Assembly (NCBI GenBank): GCA_963693365.1
Contig: CAVNZM010000001.1
Location: forward strand, 13,826,001 to 13,890,000
DNA: 64,000 nt
Source of the DNA: Amoebidium appalachense
Taxonomy: Eukaryota; Ichthyosporea
Reading direction: 5' to 3'
Both the position numbers and the translations under genes were made by a program. Positions within the stretch are counted from its first letter, which is position 1, and the number at the start of each line of letters is the position of its first letter. The notes under the pieces were generated by a model. The model searched no databases. It was not told the DNA's origin and saw nothing but the letters and a program-made list of their open reading frames with translations. Below, one piece after another: positions 13,063 through 64,000 of this stretch.

Positions 13063-13717
13063 TGGGCTTGGGCACGCACCTGTCCTCGGTCAACCTTGTG
13101 CGGTCTCTTTGCAGGGCCTCTGCGTCTGCTCTGAGGGCGGCCTCTCTGGCGCACAGCTCTCGTGCCGTGGCCGCTATGCGCCCAAGCACTGCCGCCCCAT
13201 CTCTTTCTAGCTGCTCGGCGGTGGACAAAAGCTAGTGGGCACTCATGGCTGAAATGGAAACACAGAGGGTGTGGGGTTGCGGTGCCACTAGGATGTGGTG
13301 GTGCTCTGTGTTGCTGGTTCTATCACCTGAAGAAGTGGGGACTTACTTCATATTCTAAAAGAGAAAGTAGTGTCTCGCTGGTAAAGAAAGTGATGTCTCA
13401 TTTCATCCTTGTCAAGTGAACTGACTTTTGCGAGTTAGGTAGAAAGGCTGGGCTGTGCAGAAGGGTGGCTGCGGCGAAGGAATGAAAGTGCGCGGTGACA
13501 GGTAGCGGTCAGATGATGAATTAGCCTAACGGGGAAAGAAAAAAAGTGCGTTTACGTCGCTGTCAAATGGTTGGAGCGCAAGATGGGAAAAATGGTGAAG
13601 GGCTCTCGAGCTCGAAACAGCTTCTTTTCCCTTGGTACACATCCAAGAACGTAGGCTTTAATGACTGATCTGATCAACGAAAACGATGAAAATGTGACGT
13701 TAGCGGCTCAGACTAAA

Positions 13718-13740
13718 GGCGGGAACATTTTGGCGGGAAA
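13718..13740. promoter_or_regulatory. Tandem E2F-like sites
   Basis: GGCGGGAA occurs at 13718-13725 and TTGGCGGGAAA at 13730-13740. The second fits the E2F consensus TTSSCGSGAAA closely. Both point the same way, about 500 bp upstream of the BTB gene start on the minus strand. E2F control of that locus is inferred. Confidence 0.45.
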
Positions 13741-13840
13741 TTTCCCCTTGGACCGAGTCTGCGCTATATTACATACAATAGTCTTCTGCGCTGCGCACTC
13801 AGGCCTGGCAGGCTGGCTACTGTAACAACCAAGCTAATCC

Positions 13841-13900
13841 ACATGGCGAGCTCTAAGGTTTTTGATATTCACATGGCGAGCTCTAAAGTTTTTGAGACTC
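13841..13900. repeat. Two tandem copies of a 30-bp unit
   Basis: ACATGGCGAGCTCTAA begins at 13841 and again at 13871, each followed by an R-GTTTTTGA stretch, with few differences between copies. A degenerate third copy may follow. Confidence 0.75.
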
Positions 13901-13946
13901 ATAATGCGTGCATAAAAATTGGACGTTGTGCGCACGCAAAGAAAAG

Positions 13947-14051
<105 letters not shown>

Positions 14052-14570
14052 TCCAGGAATAATAACCTAAGCACGCAACACAGAGTCGCACACGCACACG
14101 CATCCCTGTGTTTGCCTTTACGATCTCACGGTCACAACGTTCACATTATCACACCGATCCCTTTTCTTGCTAACACCACTCTGCAGCCCTGACGTTGAGT
14201 CTGCAGCTTTCTAGAACTTACGTGATTCCGTGCCAGACACAGACACAGTTTAAAGGCATGGCATTGAGCTTATCGAGTTCATGTGCAGTTGCAAGCAAGC
14301 ATTCTGCCCCCTCCCCCTACCCCCCTCCCCCTCCGGCCCTCCCCTCCCCCCACCCCACCCTCATACCGGAAGCCCAAAGCTCATATGTGACGAGTAAACA
14401 GGATGATACGTGCGGCTCTGCTAGTCTAGGCAAGCACTTGTCTCCAAGGCTATGTACCCACTGGCTTACGTAAGTGGCCGGGCACTACTACGCCGCGGGG
14501 CAAAAAAGAAAAAAAGAAAAAAAAAAGGCCGCAGGGAAGACAGCACTCCGAGTGACTAGGCAAGCACGCC

Positions 14571-14593
14571 GCACATGTGCACCAACGTTGGTG
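14571..14593. promoter_or_regulatory. Two overlapping perfect palindromes
   Basis: GCACATGTGC (14571-14580) is a perfect 10-bp palindrome containing an E-box core. It shares its last base with CACCAACGTTGGTG (14580-14593), a perfect 14-bp palindrome. GCCGGC follows directly. They lie about 700 bp upstream of the giant gene's start codon. Dimeric factor binding is a reasonable guess only. Confidence 0.35.
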
Positions 14594-14627
14594 CCGGCCG
14601 CCTGTTGAAGTGAACAATCGAGCTCCG

Positions 14628-14693
14628 CCAATAGGATGAGAAGACATGAAGTGCAACCAATCACGACCACATTGTGATAACGATGCTGATTGG
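14628..14693. promoter_or_regulatory. CCAAT-box cluster upstream of the giant gene
   Basis: CCAAT occurs at 14628-14632 and 14657-14661, and its complement ATTGG at 14689-14693, with spacings of about 30 bp. Clustered CCAAT boxes are typical of NF-Y-type promoters. The giant gene's ATG is 600 bp downstream. Confidence 0.4.
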
Positions 14694-15297
14694 TGTACTA
14701 AAAGTTACGTCCTAGCTGTACGTGATCTGTATCTAATCAGAATGAGAAAGAGCTCACGCAATATTATGTGTGCAACAGTGCAAGTCGCACTCGCGACCGT
14801 CAAAGTTGCCGCAAGATAATGAATGCCCGGAAATATGTATAAAGGTGTAATAAATGCAATACAATAATATTTTTGAAACAAAACTAATGCATTTTTTCAA
14901 CGTATTTCTATTATAGAAGGTATTTTGTGTGCGCTTTTGCTTTGATCAGCGCCTTTTCATTTGCTAGGAATTTGCGTGTAGATGTATGTAGATAGCGGTA
15001 CACTAATTGGATAGCTCATGCATACCTCGACCCGATTGTTGCCGGTCCTTTTCATAGCAACCCAGTTTCATTTGGCTGCAGCTTTGCACCGCCAGAAGCC
15101 ACACAGAACTACCTTTCGTTTCTTCCTGCCGCCTACTAAGGTTTTTGTTCCCGTGTTGTGGAGGCGAAAACTTAGGCGGGGTAATGCCGCTACAGTAACC
15201 TGTAGACATGCATTCATGCTAGAAACCCAGGCTTTTATTTGTAGGAAGTTAGGGAAGTGAAGGCTGTCCACACGCCCTCAGCGTGTAGGGGTCAGCC

Positions 15298-51401
<36,104 letters not shown>

Positions 51402-51522
51402 GGTATGGGTGTCAGGACACAGGCACATGCACACACATACAGAGAGAGAGACAAGTCATATGACATGCAAACAAATGTAATGGTACTGATGGAACACCAT
51501 GACCGGGTGCCTTTGGGGGCAA

Positions 51523-51525
<3 letters not shown>

Positions 51526-51569
<44 letters not shown>
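51526..51569. repeat. Poly(G) run
   Basis: About 43 consecutive G, 125 bp after the giant gene's stop codon, probably in or near its 3' UTR. Confidence 0.9.
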
Positions 51570-52437
51570 TTTCCAGCTAAGTAGTTAGGTAGTTAGTGCA
51601 ATAGTGCTCCACTATCGAAATAGGTAACAAAGAATAATCAGGCCACCGTGAACAGTTAGATGAGTGAGACGTATGAGGTTAGAAGCGCTGTGCGCTTGAG
51701 TGCAAACTCCCGTAGCAAGATTTAACAACAACCCAATGAGTATTATAATCGTAAATAGCTCTGATTCGGATAAACTCTTGGCTAGAAAGCATGATGCAGC
51801 GTGTACAGTATGTAGTCTAAGTCTTAGAGCAGAGTTTTAATCCGACATGCATATATAATCACATGTGTATATAGCGAACCTCGAATCAAACAATACAGCC
51901 AGTTTAAGGTGGGCAGCTGGGCTGCCACAAAATACCTAAGGGTCTCGTGTTGATGTTTGGGATTGAACCCTCCATAATAGTTCCAAGATTGGCGCCAACA
52001 ATTCAACACAAAGCTCATTTTCTTCGCCAAACCCCCACCCTCCTCCACCCACCCCTTCCCGCGCTAAATTTTTCGAGACCGATCGGGCCTTCTCCCTCCT
52101 CTCCCCCCGAACCCCCGAACCCCCGGCCTTGCCCTCCCTTTTCGTTGTTTCACCGCCCCCCCCCCCCCCCCCCCCCCCTCCCCCCCCCCCGCCACCCTCT
52201 CCCCCACACACACATCTTTAGCATACCGTATACACGAGTATAAAATTACTATGGAGAAGGGAAATCTGTCTGTTCGGTCCCCATGTGGCACACCAGTCCA
52301 GGTCAGGAGAACATGCTGCTGTTTCTGATAGCATCGGTAGGTCGAACAGGGTGGTATACTGTACAGTCACCCACTCAATTAGTGTGGCCAGGATGGTGAC
52401 GATTTGGGCCGGACCTGTATTTTTCATTTGGAAACTT

Positions 52438-52470
<33 letters not shown>

Positions 52471-52611
52471 CCCCCACACACACACACACACGCGCGCGTG
52501 TACAGGCGCCTCCGCGGGGCGGGGAGGGGGTCCCGGAGGGGGCATATGATTATTAGATTTCACCCCTGTATACCCTCCCCCCCCCCCCCCCCCCCCCCCC
52601 TTCCACCCGGT

Positions 52612-54428
<1,817 letters not shown>

Positions 54429-54939
54429 TCTGCCTATACTATGCCCTCAACGTGTTACAGTCTTGTGTATATCAGCTGATTCACATTTTGGGAACGTGCA
54501 TGAAGCATACATTCAGAGACAGACACACATCCCTGACAATGTGCAAAAAAAGACCAATACTGCCTTGCGTCATGAGTTTGCCCACAAACCCCTGCGGGTG
54601 TGTGTCTGTGTGTGCGTGTGTGTGTGTATAGCATGTGTGTGTGTGTGTGTCTGTGTGTGCGTGTGTGTGTGTATAGCATGTGTGTGTGTGTCTGTGTGTG
54701 CGTGTGTGTGTGTATAGCATGTGTGTGTGTGCCTGTGTGTGTGTGTGTGTGTGTGTGTGTGGAGCATGTGTGTATGTGTCTGTGTGTCTGTGTGTTTGTG
54801 TGCGTGTGCGTGTATGTGTGTATGTGTGTGTGCGCGCACGCACATGTGTATAACACATGTACATAGCGCATGCGTATGTGTGTATTTGTATGTGTGTGTG
54901 TGTGTGCACGCACCCGCCTTTGCGCGCATGTGTTGCAGG

Positions 54940-55067
54940 TTTCCTGCAGCTATGTAATAATAGTCTTATTGTTTCCTGCAGCTATGTAATAATAGTCTTA
55001 TTGTTTCCTGCAGCTATGTAATAATAGTCTTATTGTTTCCTGCAGCTATGTAATAATAGTCTTATTG
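54940..55067. repeat. Four perfect copies of a 32-bp unit
   Basis: The unit starts TTTCCTGCAGCTATG and ends AGTCTTATTG. Four exact copies fill 54940-55067, and the array ends on the base next to the oxidoreductase stop codon (55068-55070). On the minus strand it would be the start of the 3' UTR, and each unit there contains CAATAAGAC, a weak polyadenylation-signal-like word. Confidence 0.9.
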
Positions 55068-59440
<4,373 letters not shown>

Positions 59441-60761
59441 GTTGCACTAGTATTCCCTCTGATGTTTTTCCAACTCCTTCCCCCTCCAGACAAGATTGGT
59501 TAAATGTATTGAACCTCTCGCTAACGTGCGAAACGAACAAGCGATTTTCAACCCAAAATCTTCTACCCCTCTACGTTTGGAGTGGAAAGTTTCTTTTTGC
59601 TACAGTAGGCCTGGCACAGGTCAGGTCAAAGTTGTGGAGCCTGACGTCATGACCATGGGCACGTTACAAGCACCGCGTCGCCGGCCCTTGATGATTAGCA
59701 AAATAGCTGAAGTTAAGAAAGCAGAGACACTTATCACTGTTTAATCACAACGTTAGAGGTTACAAGTACATCATCCAGCAGAAAATTACAACATAATCAT
59801 GGAACTTGAAACCGTTTCTCCCGGCAATCATCTCGGCGCAGTTCAAGTCTCGCGGAGTCACAGTTTCAAAAAACGCGCCAAGAGCCAACAAAAGCCAATC
59901 AAGATTTGAATCTGCACAACAGTAAAAAAAACGCGATTGGGCCATACACTAGTTCTCCTAGAGCACAGTCACTTTTGTTGACCAGAATCAGAATGCCGGC
60001 CTGCGCATCTGTATGTAGCCATCGATGTTGTCACTCAAGTGACCCAACTCGCTCTGAGATAAGCATCTAGAGCAGATTCAAGGTGCAAAAACCAGAGAAT
60101 AAAGTTACATACAGTCTTATAAAAACCTGCCTGCGCGTTTAATATGTTCATTAAAATAGAAGAGTGAAGCTCCAGCTCCCTGAGGTCATATCAGGCGCCA
60201 GCCGCTGGCACTAGCTAGTACTGTGGCAGAGGTGGTTTAGTATGACTCCCCAGACTATATTGTGGGTATATACTATAGGGTCCAATCTGCCACAGATTTT
60301 TACGTTTCAAATATGACAGACAAAAAGGAAGTTAAGGTAATTTAGAAAGCCTAAAAATATATCCAAAAAATCTAATAAATATATTGCGTATTTTTGAAGT
60401 AAGCTGCCTGAAAGTGAGTCTTAGTCACCAAGACTTAATGAGAACGTTGATTTTCAAAAATTTTATTCAATTGTAAAGTCATTATCAAAATTGTAAAGCC
60501 CCACTTTCATTTTCTTGATTGAGATTTAAATCACCTGTAAACTTCACAACAACAAATATTACTAAAAAATAATATCAGCGATTCTCATGTCAGAACATTT
60601 CATGTATAGCCGCCTCGAACCGGCCTCGCACCGCACTCTCGGAGGAGAGCTCTCATGCGTTCGGAACATTTCTTGTACTCGAACTTATTACGAAGTTCAG
60701 ATACAGGCAGAAAAAACAAACAATACACACAGGCAAAGACACACGACGTACACGCGCAAGC
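59441..60761. other. Divergent intergenic region, shared promoter area
   Basis: It separates the minus-strand oxidoreductase from the plus-strand regulator. It has a perfect CRE 200 bp from the oxidoreductase start, a CCAAT box at 59895-59899 and an AT-rich stretch from 60290 to 60580. It is free of long microsatellites, unlike the rest of the window. No gene is seen. Confidence 0.55.
59642..59649. promoter_or_regulatory. CRE palindrome TGACGTCA upstream of the oxidoreductase
   Basis: A perfect bZIP palindrome 202 bp upstream of the oxidoreductase ATG, in the divergent promoter region. It matches the pair upstream of the PP2C gene. Confidence 0.5.
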
Positions 60762-62944
60762 ATGAACAACTTCCTCGAGCTCCGAGTTGCACATGCACCA
60801 GACTTCCCACACAGTGCGCCGCACAGCCCCAACCTTTCCTCACCTCGCGACGTTAACATGAACGACTTCAGCTTTTCCACCCCGAACAGTCCAATGTTTT
60901 GCCCAGGCAGCCCCATGATGGCTCCATTGAGCCCCCGCTTAGGAAACAAACAGAGCTCGCTGGCAAATGCCCCCTCAGCACCCGTTATCTTACCTCGTGA
61001 TGGCAATATTTTAGGCAGCGGCCTCCCTACTAACATCTCTCTCTGCCCAAAGGTGAGTCGAGTGTCTACCCCCTTCTCCCCCCCCCCCCCCTCCCCCTCC
61101 CCCCTCCCCCCCCCCCCCCCCCCCCCCCCTCTCCCCTTCCCCTCAACCTCCCCTCCGCTGTTTGCGAACTAGGTTCTTGTGTTGGTGTGTCTAAACATCT
61201 TTCGAAGCTTCAAGGACAGGATCGCCTCGGTGGCATGGCCAATAACAATCATGATCCCCCTGCTACCGGTACCCGAGAAGTGAAGGTTATGGCAGCCTTT
61301 TTGCGGCTGAAAGGTTCATGAGGCCAATAGTGTTCGGTGTTTTGTTTGTACGTGTCAATATGTACAATGATACAGCTCGCATTACCCTTTCGAGAACTGC
61401 CAGTGGAAAAATCTTCGTTAACACAAAGCACCAAACTTAGCACTTGATCTAGGCAAACTCGTCAGGGGCAAGTCGTTGTAGGCTAGCTTGCTGCTTGGAA
61501 TTACTATGGTGGCATGAAATAACATGCAATAACACAAATAAACCTTCTACCAGGAACCCAGAAAGCGCCGGCGCCAGGCGGAGCTCGACCTTGCGTTCCC
61601 TTGCACGGTCCCAGGATGTGAGCGCAGGTGGGGTACCCCGGTTATGTCCCCCGAGTTCTGCTTATCGTGCTGCACTGTCATCTTGTGTGCACTGCAACTT
61701 GGCCTCAACAGTGTGTTGTCCGTCGTCGAGGTGGACTGCGTACTCTGTTCCCTCTAGGTCGAAACTCGGGTACTGTGGATGACGTGGGCCCCCCCTGAGG
61801 ATGGGCTCTGGTTATTATGCATACTCTTTATGTATGGCTTGCATTCTGCATCGTGTTATCCGTTTGTTCTTGTGTACTTCGTACTTTTTGACGCATTCAA
61901 AACCCCCCAACCCCACCCCCACCCCACCCCTTGCTGCTCCAACCTTTCCAGGTTTATTGCTTCGCACCGCTGAGGGGTCCTAACAACTTTGCTTGGTGCA
62001 GATATGCGCTCGAGAACTCCCTTCACCAGCACCTTCGCAACTTTCACAATGTGCGCACTCCTCCACGTTCGCCTATCCATACAAAGCGCAGCCCCAGGTT
62101 GAAACACAACGAACATCAGATGTCATCCTTGGAGGATGCCCACGAGGCAGCGAACGCCGCCGCTCTGGTGCAGATCATCCACAGCAATGAAGCCGGTTCC
62201 GTTAACCGGAACAGCATCCAGTCCTCGTACCAGGGCCTGCTTGACGCCTTTCCAGGAGGAAACTTCAGTTTTCCAGCAACAAGCACAAGCAACAACAACG
62301 GCAACGGCATGGCGCTTGATCTCGACATGCCGGTGTTTCCCTTGGCAACCGTAAAGTCAGAGAACGATATATACTCCACCCTTTCAAACATCAGTTCGGA
62401 ACAAAACTTTTACGGCATGCAGCCACCGACACTCTCTTATGCACCGACGATGCCTGAATTAACGCTGAGGAACGCCGAGTGCCCGCCCCCGCTCTCTGCC
62501 CCTCTGGCCAACGGAAACATTTCTCTTGTCCCGCAGATGTATCCTAACGGAAATATGGCCCAACAAGTACAGTTGCCACCTGTGGATCTGGTTCAGCCAG
62601 CGGTGATTAGTGATAGCACTATGGAGCTGGTGAACCAGATGGTGCAGGGTCAAGAGATCAAGCAAGAGCCGGTGCCCTTTATTGGCGATAGCACGATGGA
62701 TGCTGTGACTCGAGCCTTGGAGGAGAGAGACAAGCTGGCCCCTCTGCCCAGTGTGACCCACACATATCAGCAACAACAAGCACCTGCTCTTGGGATAAAT
62801 CTAAGTGATAGCACCATCCAGTTTGTGAACCAGTTGCTTGATTCACAGAATGGGGGGAGCAATGTTCATGCAAGTGGCACTGGGCACATGACAAGTGCTG
62901 ATAGGATAGAAAGTATTGTACAGCAGCTTAAGACTGGTTCGTAA
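60762..62944 (+). CDS. Probable transcriptional regulator, Ser-Pro-rich with DST repeats; family not recognised
   Basis: Exon 1 is 60762-61052 (97 aa, phase 0, donor AAG|GTGAGT). The main exon is 61952-62944 (acceptor tttccag, stop TAA). An additional exon near 61208-61279 or 61285 is open, phase-compatible and protein-like (QDRLGGMANNNHDPPATGT), so its use is uncertain. Without it the product is 427 aa. The N-terminus is packed with SP/TP sites (HSPNLSSPRD, STPNSPMF, GSPMMAPLSPR), the usual targets of proline-directed kinases. The main exon starts with a Cys/His-containing stretch (NFAWCRYALENSLHQHLRN), possibly a degenerate zinc finger. Later come two SUMO-type motifs, VKSE and IKQE, and three repeats: DSTMELVNQMVQGQ, DSTMDAVTRALEERD and DSTIQFVNQLLDSQN. 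This composition is typical of nuclear activators. No DNA-binding domain is certain. Confidence 0.65.
61640..61756 (+). repeat. SINE-like element, diverged copy in tandem with copy C
   Basis: CCCCGAGTTCTGCTTATCGT, CAGTGTGTTGTCCGTCG and TGCGTACTCTGTTCC follow the family order with many substitutions. It runs directly into copy C. Confidence 0.4.
61757..61909 (+). repeat. Poly(C)-tailed SINE-like element, copy C
   Basis: It starts at the B-box-like GGTCGAAACTC and is almost identical to copy B (25847-25997); I find one substitution, at the CTCTGGTTATT word where copy B has CTCTGCTTATT. It ends in GCATTCAAAA and a C run. It lies in the regulator's intron, about 40 bp before the main exon. Confidence 0.65.
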
Positions 62945-64000
62945 GGTCTACGTAGTCGCAGCACATAACACACTACATGACACAGTACACATAACATTGT
63001 ATTACACTATATTGCCCTGCTTTCGTTTTTTCTGTTGATGCTCGAATGAAAAGTGTAAGGTCACTGTCGTGACCTTAGTCTGAAGACTTAACCTGTTTGT
63101 TTCCTTTTGTCAGATAGTTTGCATGACCTTGTTGTGTATCATTATGATAGTAGAGCTATGTGATGTGCACAATCTTAGGGAGGTGCTTATAGCCATATGT
63201 ATTAACTAACATGTACAAATTATTATAGAGCACAGGTTGGAAATACTTGTTGCTTGTAATTTTTTAGCGCCGGCGAGAAGGTTTTGTGTTGGTTGTGTGC
63301 GCAATTTTCCGTGCCAGAGGGGGCTTGTGCTGTAGGTGAGAAAAAGCCCGGTATAGGTATACAAGTAAATGTATTTGTAGAGGATCAACGCAACGACGTA
63401 AGTCAACGATGGCCTGTCGGTCTCTCGGGCACCGTATGTTTCGTTTTCACGGCTTCACTGTGCATAATTATCATTGAAACCTTACGCTTGCCCACGTCTA
63501 ACACCTATAGAATTTCAGAAACCTTGGAAGACGCGCTCTCTCTCGCTTTCGGCCCCCCGCCCTCCCCCAGGGTCAAGTTTGGTGATCCTCTGACGTCATA
63601 CTTCAAGCAAGTGCGGTATTTTTTATCGGTGATTCCGATCGCAGCAGCTACGTATGGTAGACTAGCCAGCTACCGTATTCCGGGGCTACATGTACAGAAT
63701 GCGAGTACATAGTTGTGTTTAGATGGTGTTTGGAAACGTTCGGAAAGTTCATACATGTTTTCTGGAACCTACAAATATATATATTTACGAGTAGTGAGAT
63801 TTGATGGGTTGTGTTGGAAGATATTGCACCGCTGAAAGGCTGCTATAAATCGCAGAACCTGTTTGGGAAGGAATTTAAGTTTTGTTTGAACCTTGGGGTG
63901 TAACCAATCAGTTGCACTAGTTTCTACTGCATATTTTGGTTGACCCAAGAGGGTGAGTAGTAGGTTAGTGTTTTCAAATACATTAGGAGAGGAGGGAGAT
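62945..64000. other. Downstream flank without a supported gene
   Basis: It follows the regulator's stop codon and presumably includes its 3' UTR. A CRE palindrome lies at 63591-63598. One 142-codon frame (63284-63712) has no family resemblance and starts in unremarkable context. Nothing else is recognisable. Confidence 0.5.

Noticed and set aside
13228-13246. TAG read as a sense codon (altered genetic code)
   Set aside because: The in-frame TAG after the BTB ATG could hint at reassignment, but TAG ends the giant gene and the oxidoreductase at sensible places, and no internal in-frame TAG occurs in the intact genes.
51947-52243. Ser/Pro-rich open frame downstream of the giant gene
   Set aside because: It is C-rich low-complexity DNA after the stop codon, with no splice signals linking it to the gene.
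63284-63712. Open frame of 142 codons after the regulator gene
   Set aside because: No recognisable family, no supporting splice or start context, and its amino-acid make-up changes along its length. It is probably 3' flank.

Overview
The window is nuclear DNA of an intron-rich eukaryote. Its genes are interrupted by hundreds to thousands of bases of microsatellite, mainly (CA/TG)n, and by long poly(C)/poly(G) runs, while exons are balanced in composition with many codons ending in C or G. Introns are GT-AG, with one good GC-AG case. No bacterial operons, rRNA, tRNA or CRISPR were seen. The phosphatase is closest to the animal PPM1E/PPM1F type, and CRE, CCAAT and E2F-like motifs lie near gene starts. 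This suggests an opisthokont protist, perhaps a unicellular relative of animals, but the species call is an inference and is weak.

Layout. (1) 866-5776, plus: a three-exon PP2C-family Ser/Thr phosphatase of 506 aa with all catalytic motifs. (2) 5777-10868: microsatellite-rich, no gene I can support firmly. (3) 13246-10869, minus: a coiled-coil plus BTB/T1 (KCTD-like) gene with several lesions, called a pseudogene or badly assembled gene. (4) 15298-51401, plus: one giant gene. I could chain 60 exons with every splice phase matching, giving 3172 aa. It has an N-terminal anchor, a long unassigned region, a block of about 12 membrane helices, a second unassigned region, and a C-terminal GT-B glycosyltransferase resembling bacterial PelF (DUF3492 plus GT4). 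(5) 51402-55067: convergent intergenic DNA with a roughly 0.9 kb tandem duplication and a perfect 4 x 32 bp repeat. (6) 59440-55068, minus: a five-exon FAD-dependent oxidoreductase of the DAO fold, 438 aa, intact. (7) 60762-62944, plus: a probable transcriptional regulator rich in Ser-Pro, with three DST repeats and two SUMO-type motifs. (8) 62945-64000: no gene supported.

The giant gene is the most interesting object. Bacterial pel operons encode PelF (cytosolic glycosyltransferase) and PelG (12-helix membrane protein) separately. Here a PelF-like domain and a 12-helix block sit in one polypeptide, which suggests a single-chain polysaccharide synthase and exporter. The PelF part rests on visible motifs; the PelG comparison is a hypothesis.

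A second point is a family of short dispersed repeats, mostly in introns, that end in poly(C) and whose longest copies carry possible pol III A and B boxes. Two copies 36 kb apart differ at one position over about 150 bp, so the family looks recently mobile. The PP2C, FAD oxidoreductase and regulator genes show no obvious pathway link to the giant gene.
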